Notes under the pieces: generated by a model | The model's database searches: none | What the model was told of the DNA's origin: nothing | What the model saw: the letters and a program-made list of their open reading frames with translations, nothing else | Translations under genes and position numbers: made by a program | Part shown: positions 10,385 to 20,050 of the stretch, one piece after another | How positions within the stretch are numbered: the stretch's first letter is position 1 | Layout: every line of letters starts with the position of its first letter | Assembly: GCA_963575745.1 (NCBI GenBank) | Contig: CAUYUJ010014621.1 | Coordinates: 288,595 to 328,594, forward strand | Length of the DNA stretch: 40,000 nucleotides | Source of the DNA: Prorocentrum cordatum | Lineage: Eukaryota; Sar; Dinophyceae; Prorocentrales; Prorocentraceae | Direction of reading: 5' to 3'

Positions 10385-10535
10385 GTCGGGCATGCCCCTC
10401 TTCAGCAGGAATATTCAAAAATAGTCAAAAACAGAGCGGGGACGATGTTCCGATTATTTTTTGATTATGTTTGCATATGTTTGGGGTCTGTTCGACTTTT
10501 CGTCCGAAATGTGTCTGTAGGGGGACATGCCCGAC
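10385..10535. mobile_element. MITE family M2, copy c
   Basis: A 151-bp AT-rich element with terminal inverted repeats GTCGGGCATGCCCCTCTTCA and, inward from the right, GTCGGGCATGTCCCCCTACA. The interior aligns with copy a (TTCAAAA...GGGGACGA...TTTTCGTCCGAAAT). No ORF and no convincing target duplication. Confidence 0.75.
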
Positions 10536-10555
10536 CTAACCGTGTCCGGGCAGTG

Positions 10556-10640
10556 CGGCGGAAGGTCGGCGGAAGTAACACGAGGCCGCCTCCGCCAGCG
10601 GAAGCCGGCGGAAGCTCGGCGGAAGGCGGCGGAAGTAAAA
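10556..10640 (+). repeat. Short GGCGGAAG-rich repeat
   Basis: GGCGGAAG recurs about every 8-20 bp. It lies between the two 77-bp direct repeats. Confidence 0.6.
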
Positions 10641-10697
10641 AACGCGCCCCCAAGAGATGAAAACGTTTTTGGGTTCAGGGTTTCCGAAATTCGTTAC

Positions 10698-10774
10698 ATG
10701 TCGTCTTGTGCTCGTGGGTGTGGCGGTGGAGCCTGACCTTCGGTCGCCCGAGGTGAGTTTGGTGGCCGTAGATG
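10698..10774 (+). repeat. 77-bp direct repeat, right copy
   Basis: Second copy of 10305-10381, same length, roughly 90% identical by eye. Confidence 0.75.
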
Positions 10775-10861
10775 GGCGGGGTTGGCTGCGCTGTGGGCAC
10801 TCTTCTTCGGACTGATTCCCCACCCCACCACGTCCGTCATCCCGTAGAGCTGCAGCCTCGG

Positions 10862-11639
10862 ATGAGGGAGGGAGTGAGGAGGGAGGGAGTGAGGGAGGAG
10901 GGAGGGAGGGAGGGGGAGGGGGAGGGGGAGGGGGAGGGGGGAGGAGGAGGAGGAGGAGGAGGAGGAGAGGAGGAGGGAGGAGGAGGAGGAGAGGAGGAGG
11001 AGGAGGGAGGAGGAGGAGGAGAAATGATAATACTAGAAATACTACTTATAATAATATTATTATTGATAATACGAATAATCATAACAATAATAATAAAATT
11101 AATATGATAATAATGATAATGATAATGATAGTACTAAGAAGAAGAGTGATAATCATAATATTAAGTATAATATTAAGAATGCTAATACGAAGAAGAAGAA
11201 GAACACAAAGAAAAATATGGAGGAGGAGGAGGAGGAAGAGAGGAAGAAGAGGGGGAGGAGGGAGGGGGAGGGAGGGGGAGGATGAGGAGTAGGAGGAGGA
11301 GGAGGAGGAGAGGAGGAGGAGGAGGAGGAGGAAGGAGGAGGGGAGGAGGGAGGGAGGGAGGGAGGGAGGGAGGGAGGAAGAGAGGAGCAGGAGGAGGAGG
11401 AGGAGGTGGAGGAGGAGGAGGAGGAGGAGGAGGAGGAAGATGCGGGGAAAGGAGGGAGGGCGGGAGGAGGGAGGGAGGAGAGGAGGAGGAGGGAGGAGAG
11501 GAGGAGGAGGAGGAGGGAGGAGGAGAGGAGGGAGGGAGGGAGGGAGGGAGGGAGGGAGCAGGGAGGAGGAAGGAGGGAGGGAGGGAGGAGGAGGAGGAGG
11601 GAGGAGGAGGAGGAGGAGGAAGAGGAGGAGGAGGAGGAG
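10862..11639. repeat. 780-bp polypurine satellite with AT-rich core
   Basis: GGGA and GGA units run from 10862 to about 11020. Then AAT/ATA-rich purine-biased sequence runs to about 11215. GGA/GGGA units resume to 11639. Almost no pyrimidines occur on the + strand outside the core. Open frames encode Glu, Gly and Arg runs and are artefacts. Confidence 0.95.
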
Positions 11640-11769
11640 GATTTATCGCGTGGTCGTTCCTGTCAGGGTTCGGCTGGGCTCGCCCCTGTGACATGTTGCT
11701 TCCAGGATTGGCGGCATAGCCCTCCTACGTCGTCGTCAAGGCTCGGTCGTATCGACCCCAGCCCGCCAA

Positions 11770-12010
11770 TCTGAGTCATTTCGTGCCTGTCTTGGGACCT
11801 TCTTGGGGCCCCCATTACAGGCTTTTGGACTATCCTGGGGCCTCTTGGGGACATCGTTCGGCCTGTGTGGTCCAGTTTAGGTTTGGGGTCAGGGGACTGC
11901 CTCAGGGACTTTTGGGCCTGTCGGCTATCTTTGGGGACGGTTCTGGGCCATGTTGGCGCCGTGTTGGGGCATCGTTCGGCCTTCTGGGACGTGGTGGTGG
12001 CCGCCGCCCT
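11770..12010 (-). repeat. Degenerate 11-bp-period repeat, cluster 3
   Basis: 11-mers read GGGACCTTCTT, GGGGCCCCCAT, TACAGGCTTTT, GGACTATCCTG, GGGCCTCTTGG, GGACATCGTTC and so on. It is the reverse-orientation version of the CCCAAGANGGC repeat. Confidence 0.6.
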
Positions 12011-12181
12011 GGGGCAATATAAGTAGCTCTAGCGGCCGCTTTGAAACCATACCCGTAGCAGAACACGCGACAGCCAACATGGCATACAACATTATCCTGG
12101 CGAAGGATCCAATCACATGCAGTTGTGAATACTGTCGTTTTGGGTATGGCTTTCGCTGGATCTCCTTCTGGGGCCAATGAG

Positions 12182-12560
12182 CGTGTGACGCGTGTGCCGA
12201 AATAGGGCTGGGCCGCCATGCGGGCGCTGCCATTGGGGCCTGCACCGGGCCCCTCTCGGGGGCCACGAAACGTGTGATGAGTGTGACAGGCCGGATGCGG
12301 GTACGCCATACCGACTGGGCCACTGGGGCCGCTCCCTTGTGGGGCCACGCAGCGTGTGAGGGGTGTGCCGCATCGGATGCGGGTACGCCGTGCGGACTGT
12401 GCCGCTGGGGCTTTCGGTAAAGCTCCCCCTGGGGCAACGAAGCGCGTGAGGAGTGTCCCAAATCGGATGCGGGTCCGCCATGCGGACTGTGCTTTTGGGG
12501 CCTTCGGTGGAGCTCCCTATGGGGCCACGAACCGTGTGAGGGGTGTGCCGAAATGGCGGA
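12182..12560. repeat. 90-bp tandem repeat, about 4 copies
   Basis: The GTGTGA(G/C/T) start of the unit recurs at 12182, 12272, 12354, 12444 and 12534, so the spacing is 90, 82, 90 and 90. Each unit has GTGTGCCG, CGGATGCGGGT, CGCCATGCGGACTG and TGGGGCCACGAA. Since 90 is divisible by 3, frames on both strands stay open and repeat every 30 residues. No other sign of coding was seen. Confidence 0.85.
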
Positions 12561-12945
12561 GGCCAGAGGCAAGGATGGAAGGATAGGGAGGGAGGAGACG
12601 AGGGGAAGGAGGCGGAAGGAAGGCGGGAGAACGCGGGGCGCTATGTCTCCAAAAGGAGGACCCAACACCAAAGGATGGTTGCGGTCTTTTTCTGGTGCTC
12701 GAAACTCTTTCTGGCAATCCAGGCTCAAGTAGGCTGGAACATCACAAGCGCAGGGGCCTTTCCTGGGGGAGGGGGCGAGACGCCAGGCGCATCTGCAGGC
12801 GGTGCAGCAGCGCGCCGTGGCGCAGCTCGAGGGCTGGAGCGGGCCCTACTCCTCGGACGCAGGCCGCGGCGGGGAGCTCCGGGTGGGAGCTGCTCGGGCT
12901 GTCTTCCTCGGCAGCGGGCGAGGGGGGGAGAGGGCCTTCTCATCG
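12561..12945. other. No gene recognised
   Basis: GC-rich sequence with purine-rich patches and overlapping frames; nothing recognisable. Confidence 0.35.
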
Positions 12946-13331
12946 GGGGCAACGATAGGGGGGGATAGGCACACAGTGGGTACTTCTGCCAAGAAACACC
13001 CCACTTGCCTCCAGGGTGCCCTGGGTTTCTTGGGTCTCGATGGTTTTGCGATGGAGAGCGTGCCGTTCCCACACCAAAAATCAATGGACGTCCTGGGGTC
13101 TCAGGGTTGGGTTTCTTGTGGAAGATCTCTTGTGGACAGGCCTCCACTGTAGGGGGGGATGCACATCGACCCCCAATCGCCCATCGGTCGCCGATAGGGG
13201 CCCGATAGCCCCCACCTGCACAGGAAGGTGCAGAGTCACTATCGGGGGCCGATCGCCGATCTATCAGCGATGTATCGCTGATTCCAGGTCGATGCATACC
13301 CCCCTATGCCGGTCCCCCCTATCGTTGCCCC
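12946..13331. mobile_element. Fold-back element F1, interrupted by a MITE
   Basis: The outer ends are inverted: GGGGCAACGATAGGGGGG at 12946 against the reverse of 13314-13331. A second inverted block lies inside (TAGGGGGGGATGCACATCGACC at 13150 against 13287-13306, stated here as two blocks of one arm). Removing the 176-bp M1 MITE at 12974-13149 and one TA joins them into one terminal repeat of about 48 bp. The original element was then about 208 bp. The interior has a small CTGCAC/GTGCAG hairpin. CTCAT near both outer flanks is a possible target duplication. Confidence 0.75.
12974..13149. mobile_element. MITE family M1 (TA target), copy b, nested
   Basis: 176 bp, the same length as the copy at 2395-2570 and about 85% identical by eye. 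It starts CAGTGG and ends CCTCCACTG. The right flank is TA; the left flank is CA, explained as TA with one T-to-C change, because the paired arm of the host element has TA at that point. It inserted inside the left terminal repeat of F1, so it is the younger of the two. Confidence 0.8.
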
Positions 13332-13800
13332 TCATTCTCAGAAGGCGACGGGACTTCTCAGAAGCCTTCCAGCCTCGTTTTCCCCTTTTGGGGCCTCCTG
13401 GGCCTCTGTCGTATCGGTACCTTTGGGTATCCCCAGAGAAGGCCTTTTCAGAAGGCGACGGTGCTTCTCAGAAGTCCTCCAGCCTTCTGAGAAGTTGTCC
13501 GTGCCTTCGGTGAAGGCTCAGAAAGCTTCCCAGGAGGCCGGGGGACTTCCGAGCATCCTGAGAAGGCCCGCCCCTTCTCACTTCCCCCCCTCGCTCGCCG
13601 CCGACTTTAGGGAGGCAGCGATCGTGATTGCCAGCAGTGCCGCGACTAGAAACTCGCAGCAGTCATAGCCAGCGGGACCTGGAACCGTCTGGGCGGCGAC
13701 CAGGACATCTCTCGCGTATTCGTTGGCGACTCTGGTCCAACAGCCACTTGGTCTCGAGACGTCAGGGTCCAGGGTCTGGCAACCAGGGCCTACGAAGCTG
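13332..13800 (+). repeat. CTTCTCAGAAG-rich stretch, otherwise no gene
   Basis: A block of about 38 bp containing CTCAGAAGGCGACGG, CTTCTCAGAAG and TCCAGCCT occurs near 13335 and again, with AAGGCGACGG, near 13447. Further CTTCTGAGAAG pieces follow. The short palindrome CTTCTCAGAAG/CTTCTGAGAAG recurs. No gene was recognised. Confidence 0.45.
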
Positions 13801-13891
13801 GAGAAAGAGGAGAAAGTGGGGACGAGGAGGGGGCGGGGAGGAAGAGGAGGAGAAGGAGAAGGAGGAGGAGGACGACGACGACGACGACGAG
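13801..13891. repeat. GGA/GAC purine-rich microsatellite
   Basis: GGAGGA-type units pass into (GAC)n at about 13869-13890. Confidence 0.85.
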
Positions 13892-14060
13892 TAGGAGCTT
13901 CAGAATGAACACGACGTCCAAAACTCGGAGTGGAATGTTCCAAGCTCCCATCTCTGCAGCAGCTCTCCAGGAGTGGGCCGTGGGCACGGGTGCATGCTGG
14001 CTTCTCCGGAAAGAGGCATGTCCGTATCCACCACTCTCCGGACACCCAGGCTCGGGCGGG

Positions 14061-14134
14061 GCTCCTCCTCCTCCTCCTCCTCCTCCTCCTCCTCCCTCCT
14101 CCTCCTCCTCCTCCTCCTCCTTCTCCTCCTCCTC
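14061..14134. repeat. (CTC)n microsatellite
   Basis: A CTC/CCT tract ends directly at the relict spliced leader that begins LINE-1. Confidence 0.9.
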
Positions 14135-14156
14135 TCTGTAGCCATTTTGGTTCAAG
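14135..14156 (+). other. Relict dinoflagellate spliced leader
   Basis: Reads T-CT-GTAGCCATTTTGGTTCAAG. The known 22-nt dinoflagellate spliced leader is matched at 20 positions, and both differences are C to T (third base and the base before TCAAG). In dinoflagellates this leader is added to mRNA 5' ends by trans-splicing; a genomic copy in front of a sequence marks a reverse-transcribed mRNA. Here it stands at the 5' end of LINE-1, followed by a short leader and the ORF1 ATG at 14286. Confidence 0.85.
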
Positions 14157-14285
14157 ATGTGAGAGTCCTGGGAGAGTCAAGTGGATACCGCTAGTCCGCG
14201 GCAAGCTTTCGTTTTCTTGCAGCAACCTCAGGGGCGAGCTGCCGCCCATCTCCATCTCGTCTCGGCCCCACCGTGGGGCAATCGG

Positions 14286-15520
14286 ATGGCGGGCGGCGGG
14301 CCGCGCGCCAAGGGGGCCGTGCGCCAGGACTGGACCCGCAAGTCTTGCGTCAGCAAGTGCGGGCGGGCGGTGGTCAACTGGGGGACGGCGCTCAAGTGCC
14401 AGGCGTGCAGGCTGCCCAAGCACGCGTGCTTCGGGGCGAATGTGCCGCTGCCCCAGCCTGGCAAGGCGGCCGAGCAGCCCGCGGCGGCGAGCGGCAAAGT
14501 CCCGCCATGGGCGGCTGGCGGCGGACTGCTCGCGGTGCAGCTGGCGCAGGCGCAACGTGAGCGCCAGGAGCTCAAGAAGCAGATCAAGGGCGCCAGTGGC
14601 GCTGGCAGCGGGGGTCCTCTTGTCGCGGGGGCCCAGGACATGGTGGTCGACGACGGCGCCGCCGCCGGAGGACGATGCGGCCTTAGCCGCCGAGGTCAAT
14701 GAGTGCGAGTCGGGCCTCCAGGCGCTCAACGACGTGGCAGCGGGCTGGGTCAAGGCGCCGCGCGACGAGCGGCGTGCCAGGCTCGAGAAGGCGAAGGCCA
14801 AGCTGTTCGCCAACAAGCCGCTCCACGCCAGGACGCACGCCATCGCCAACACGGCCAAGCAGTGCGCCGAGCGGCTGGACAAGGCGGAAGGCCCGAAAGG
14901 CGCGATGCGCAAGGCCAAGGACGCGCTCCAGCGGGCGCAGGAGGAGGTGCAGCGCACGGAGCAACGCCGAGCTCCTGGCGCAGCAGGCGGCGCTGCAGGC
15001 GGAGCTGGCCACGCTCCAGCAGCAGGCCCCGCAGGTGCCGCCTCCCCGCGCTATTGGCCAGGCCATGGCGTCGGACGTCATCGGAGGACCTGGCATCATG
15101 GTCGGGGAACTTGAGGCCATCACGCGCTTGCAGTTGGCAGAGCACCCCGACGACGAGCAGCCTGTCCGAGCAGAGGCGCAGAAGCGGATGGCGGGAGTGC
15201 TGGGCGAGCGGCTCGCCGAGCTCTACGTGACCAAGTGAGCACGGCGTACGGAGCCCGCCGCTGAGACGGCCGCCGGCGAGGAGCACGTTGTCGAGGACGG
15301 CAGCGCAGGAGGCGGCCTGTCGCAGGCCGACGCCGCCGCCCAGCAGTCAGCCGCCGCGGCTGCGGGTGCGGAGGAGGCCAAGCAGTGGCAGCCCTGCCAG
15401 GAGTCCCTGGAGCAGCTCCAGCAGCACCTGCAGAAGGTCGGGCTGGAGCATGAGGGCGACGAGGAGGCTGTGCGAGCCCGCTGCACCGCTTTGGCGCCCG
15501 GCGGCTTCCAGCCTCATTTA
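14286..15520 (+). pseudogene. LINE-1 ORF1 (zinc motif plus coiled coil), broken
   Basis: Starts at ATG 14286 (MAGGGPRAKG). Residues 21-48 hold Cys-x3-Cys, Cys-x2-Cys and a further Cys (KSCVSKCG, LKCQACRLPKHAC), a likely zinc-binding, nucleic-acid-binding motif. It is followed by an Ala/Gln-rich region and a long charged helix (LEKAKAKLFA, then RKAKDALQRAQEEVQ, then LLAQQAALQAELATLQQQ) that should form a coiled coil. Frame changes are needed near 14665 and 14960. An in-frame TGA at 15236 splits off a final Gln-rich segment (LEQLQQHLQKVGLEHEGDEE). Role by analogy: binds element RNA in the particle. Confidence 0.65.
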
Positions 15521-15554
15521 GGTGCAGCTGGTCCTCAGCGCGTGGTTCCCGACC

Positions 15555-16275
15555 ATGGCGAAGGGCAGCATTGTCACGATGAATGTCACGGCGGGTGGTT
15601 CCTTGGCGCCGTGTGTCGAGGGGGCTGTGGCAGCGCCCCGACGCGGTGGTGCTGCTGGCACAGGAGCACCACGCCAAAGACCACGATAGGCTGGCCACCC
15701 TGCAGCACGCAATTATGGACCACGGCCACGCGGGCGCGTGGGCTGCGGCTGCCGAGGGCGCCCATGGGAGCGACGGCACCTCTGGCGGGGTGGCAGTCTT
15801 GGCGCGGACCGACGTCGTCGTCACCAGCCCTCCCTTCCTGGATAGTCCAGTGCTGACTGAGGCGCGCCTGGTTGCGGCTCACGTGCGCTGGGGAGTGGCT
15901 GGGGGCCTGGTTGCGGCATCGACATGATTGCGCGACAGCGTCGGATGGAGCGAGGAGAACCAGCGGCTCCGTGTAACCTTCGTCCGCTACCTGGCCAGGC
16001 TCAGCGCGGCGGGGATGGACTGGGTCGCGGGCGGCGACTTCAACATGTCGGCGGAAACGTCCCCCATGCAGCTGGCGCGCAATGTGCGAGGGCTGCGGGC
16101 CGCGCCCGACGCGGCGACCTGCGGGCCGCGGGCCGGAGCGTGGCCCGCCATCGACGACTTCCTGTTCGCGGCCAACCTGGCGCCGCGTCTGGGCAAGCCG
16201 CAGGTGTTCGAGGAGGGCACCACTGCACCGCGTCTCCCTGTGGAGGTCAGGCGCTGGCCCAGGACCTCCCCATGA
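15555..16275 (+). pseudogene. LINE-1 endonuclease domain (APE-like), broken
   Basis: The domain would nick target DNA to prime reverse transcription. Visible motifs: VTMNVTA at the start, VVLLAQEHH (the QE catalytic motif), GGVAVLART, and WVAGGDFNMS (the GDxN motif, about 16018-16050). Near the end TAPRLPVEV stands where such domains carry a His before x-P-V, so the catalytic His seems replaced by Arg (CGT at 16231). One frameshift lies near 15600. A TGA at 15925-15927 interrupts the otherwise continuous frame between AAST and LRDSVGW. The frame closes with TGA at 16273-16275. Confidence 0.75.
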
Positions 16276-16329
16276 AGGTCCGCGTGGTCCGAGGGCGGAG
16301 GCCCATCGGGCCTGCCCCGCCATTGGCTG

Positions 16330-18400
16330 CGGCCGCGGGGTGGAGGACTGGCGGCGGCCGCTGGCCAAGGCGCGAGCCGTCGAGGGCGCCGCGCAGCTGC
16401 CCGTTGCCTGGGGCGCGGTGGTGGACACCATCGAGCAAGGGCTGCTGGACCGCTACGACCACGTGGGGGCGGACAGGGCCAAGCGCATCGGCAGGTCAGG
16501 TGCTCTGGAGGCGGCCCTCGTCGCGCGTGGAGACCCCCTCGTCGCCGCGCCCAGCTTGGGCGGAGCGCGCTGGCGTGCCGCGCCGCGTCGAGGTGGGCTC
16601 GCTGCGTCATGGGGGCCGGGGCGTATGTCGCCACGGCGCTACGTCAAATCCGCGGGGCCGACCTGCTGCGCGCGCTCGACGGCAGGCAACGCGACGAGTT
16701 GGCGGAGTTATTGCTGGAGGCGGGTGCCTGCATGCGGAAGATCATTGTGCAACACCGCGGCGCGCCCTCTATGCTTGCCGCGCTGGGTGCAGGACTTCTT
16801 CCAGCGGCAGCTGCTCGTCCTCCTGTCGGAGGGCTTCGTGGGGCAGGCTGCCCGCGCGGTGGAGTACGCCAGCGGCCAGCACGAGGAGGCGCTCAAGAGC
16901 CAGCAGCAGGCCTGGGCCAAGTGGGCGAACGACGCCTTCGGCAGAGGTGCGGGCCAGGCACGCCGCGGCTCCAAGGTGAGGGACTTGCAGAATGTTATCT
17001 CTGCCTGGCACGGCGAGCAGCAGGAGGCGAGCCCCCGCCGCGTGCGCGACCGCGAGGTGAATGCGCGGGGGAAGGTGTGGCTGTGCCATGGGTTGCAGCC
17101 GATGCCCGAGCTCACGGTCGAGCAGCCGAGGCAGGCGGCGCTCTCCTTCCCACGCAGCTCGGCCATAGGGCCAGCCAAGATCGGCATGAGGGCCCTCGGC
17201 TTCAACTCGGACGAGGGCATGCACGTGCGCGCGCAGCTGATCATGTGGACGGGGGGGCTCGGGGCCTGGCCTGAGGGCCCCCTCTGGCGCGCCATGTGAC
17301 GGCTGCCGAAGCCGCCGGTCGGATGCCGACTCATCACCTTCATGCGCTCTTTGGTGAGGTGGCGGTCGCGGGCGCGCGCTGCGGTCTCCAGGGGCTGGCT
17401 GCGGCAGCGCCCCAGCGTGGACATCTGGGGGCTGGGAGCTGGCAGGTCATCATCCGACGCGGCGTTCGATTTGAACCTGGAGACGGAGTTCGCGGTCAAC
17501 CTCCAGGAGCAGGTTATCACTGCCCCCATGGACGCCTGGAAGTCCTTCGAGACAGTGGTCCCTGCTGCCCTTCTCCAGGAGGCGCGGCAGCTGCGCATGC
17601 CGCTGCACCTAGTACGGCTTCTCATCGAGCTGTGCCATCAGCCGGGTAGGCTGCAGGCGTTCGAATCGGTTTCGTACGAAGTGGTTTCGGCGCAGGGGGT
17701 GCTTGCGGGATGCGCGCATGCGCGCGCGCTGGTCTGCTGGAGCGGACCCGCGGCATGGGGGTCACGCCGAGGGCGCTGGTGGGCGACGTCGCGCTGCAGT
17801 GGGTCGGCGAGGCGGGCCGCAGCGCCCAGTTGCTGCGGGCCGCCGCCGCCCACCTTCGCGAGGAGGCCAAGGCGTTCGGCATCATCGCGCAGCCAGCCAA
17901 GCCAGGCCCCCTGACGTCCTCGATAGGCCTCGCGCGCGCTAGTCAGCGGCACGCGGGTTCGAGGGGCTTGCAGCGGCTGCGCTGATCGCGGAACCTGGGG
18001 CACGACCTCGGAGGCCGCAGGCTTGAGCGGCGGCAGACCAGGATCCGCCTGCAGGCGCTGGCGAGGCGCCGAGGGCGGATCGCCGCGCTGCAGCGCGCAG
18101 CAGGACGCAAGGTGGCCTGCCTGCGACGCACAGGGCTGCTTCCCAGCACGGGCCACGAAGCGGGGGTCGCGGGGATCACGGACGACGAGCTGAGGCGATT
18201 GGGGACCGAGGCCAGTCGGCTGGTGGGCGCGCGCCCAGGACCTGCGGGGTCCACGGTCGACATGGCCACCCAGCGCTGCGCGACCTACGACCCCATCTGC
18301 GAAGCGACAGTGGCGCTCGTGGTCAGGTTCGCGAGCTGGATCTGGGACCAGCGCGCCACCCTGGGGCGGCTGCAGAGGGCGTGGGCCACCACCACGGAGA
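16330..18400 (+). pseudogene. LINE-1 reverse transcriptase region, broken
   Basis: A linker (WANDAFGRGAGQARRGSK, then VNARGKVWLC) leads into the palm. A TGA at 17297 stands just before RLPKPPVGCRLITFMRSLVR. Motif A region reads MDAWKSFETV, motif B SAQGVLAGCAHA. After a frameshift near 17735, motif C reads ALVGDVALQW, where active relatives have two Asp, so the first catalytic Asp is apparently Gly (GGC at 17781). A TGA at 17983 precedes the thumb-like part (RNLGHDLGGRRLERRQTRIR, then GVAGITDDELRRL). Identification rests on the overall pattern; individual residues need an alignment. Confidence 0.75.
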
Positions 18401-18600
18401 AGTTGATTGGGCGGCCGTCGTGGGCGTCGGCCAGGGGTCCGATTTCATCAACGACGCTCGGGCTATGGCGGGTTGGATGATACACGTGGTCCAGCACAGT
18501 TTTGGTCACGGACGAGGAGCAGCAGATGCAGTTGCTCACGGCATCGCCGTCGGACCTCAATGCCTTCCTGATTGCGGGGGTGAGCCGCTAGCAGTGGCGA

Positions 18601-18912
18601 CAGATCATGGGGCACTTTGTGGAGCTGCAGCCAGCATGGCAGCTCTGGCTTCGCGTGCTGCGCCTATGCGCGGGCGGCAAGGGTACGGATTTTCCAGAAG
18701 GACCAGCGGCCACCAGCTTGAGGATTCACCGGGCGGGCAAGCCGTGGACCAGGCAGCGGCTCCACGAGGTGCGCCTGGCGGACTCGGCGATGTGCTTGGC
18801 CTGTGGAGACGGGGCCGACACCCCTGGGCACAGGCTCTATGGATGCGAGGCGCTGCTCATGGCGCGGCATGGCGAAGAAGAGCAGACAGTCTTGCCTGAG
18901 AAATTTCAGTAG
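18601..18912 (+). pseudogene. LINE-1 zinc knuckle segment
   Basis: The frame from 18607 contains MCLACGDGADTPGHRLYGC, a Cys-x2-Cys-Gly-x6-His-x4-Cys pattern typical of the finger downstream of many LINE reverse transcriptases. It ends in TAG at 18910. The stretch before it (18400-18600) is too scrambled to follow. Confidence 0.6.
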
Positions 18913-18984
18913 GTCTAGACCAGCATGCGAGACAAGGGCTTGCAGCTTGGGCAAGACAGGCCAGAGTTCGGAGGTTTTGAGCAC

Positions 18985-20050
18985 GAGGTCGGGCTACCAG
19001 TCTTGCCGCCGCGCGTGCCACCAGCGTCGCACGAGGCCGAAGTTAGGCCGTGTGGCGGCTGGCAGGGGCGATCGGCGGAGCGGCGCGGTAACATCGTGTT
19101 CACAGACGGCTCGGGGTTCGCCAGCAGCATGCCCGAGCAGAGACGCTGTGATTGGTCGGTGGTGCACTTTGGGGCCAACGGTGTCCCGGTGCGCGCGGCC
19201 TTCGGCGCGCTGCCTGGCCCGCTCCAGACTGTGTGGCGCGCCGAGCGGCACGCGCTCCTGCAGGCGGTGCATCTCCTTGCGTCGCAGGTGGAATTCGTCG
19301 CCACGGACTTGCTGGCGCTGGCGCGCGAGGCGGGCTCGTGGGGCGAGGAGCTTGAGCAGGCGAGGGCCGCGCACGCCACTGTGTGGAGGAGTCTGCGCCA
19401 ACGTGTATTGTATTCCAGCCCACAAGGACGTCCAGGGCTACTTGGAGCTGGACATCCACCCGATGCTCTACGCGGGCAACATGTGCGCGGACTGGTTCGC
19501 CAAGCAAGTGGCGTTGCAACGCACGGTGGCCCAGGTCCACGTGGACGCATACGGGATCGAGGTGCAACACTACAAAAAGGTGGCAGCTTACATCGGTTGG
19601 ATCATGCAGCGATGCCTCCAGCCCAGCGAGTGGCAGCAGCGTGTGAGGGCGGTACCGCCGCCACCTGCAGGACCATGCCCACGCGTGGCGGTGGTGGAGC
19701 ACGTGCTGGTGGACGTGGGTGGCCGCCGTGGGCTGCTTTGCAGGGAGTGCGGCAGGCGATCGCGGGCGCGGTCTGGTGCGGCGTCGCAGCAGTTCCTCAG
19801 GGCAACACGTGAGCCGTCGGCGCTGGCTCGCATCAAGGCAGGTGTCGAGGTCCTGCACTTCGGAGCCCTGGTGCGCGTGGTCTCGGGGACGGGGGCTCGG
19901 GCAGTCGCGGCGATGCGGGAGGCCGAGGGCGACGAGGGCGACCCGCCACTCGTCGACGGCGACCCGTGGTGCGACGCCGACGGGGGCATGCTGGTGCACG
20001 GGGGCCATCGGCTGCGACGTGCTGCGCCGTCTTCTGCGAGGTCTGCGTAG
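18985..20050 (+). pseudogene. LINE-1 RNase H domain and C-terminus, broken
   Basis: Motifs in order: NIVFTDGSG (first catalytic Asp, about 19090), AERHALLQAV (Glu), EFVATDLLALAREAG (Asp). After a frameshift near 19390 follow CIPAHKDVQGY and GNMCADWFAKQV, matching the last helix with its Asp. All four acidic positions are still present; only the frame is broken. A short C-terminal region follows with RGLLCRECGRRSRA, a possible second zinc motif. The domain would remove RNA from the element's RNA-DNA hybrid. Confidence 0.75.

Noticed and set aside
10772-11774. Frames of Glu/Gly/Arg or Pro/Ser/Leu on both strands
   Set aside because: Products of the polypurine satellite.
13578-14957. 459-residue minus-strand frame
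   Set aside because: It is the shadow of LINE-1 ORF1 and the CTC tract; the + strand carries the zinc and coiled-coil motifs.
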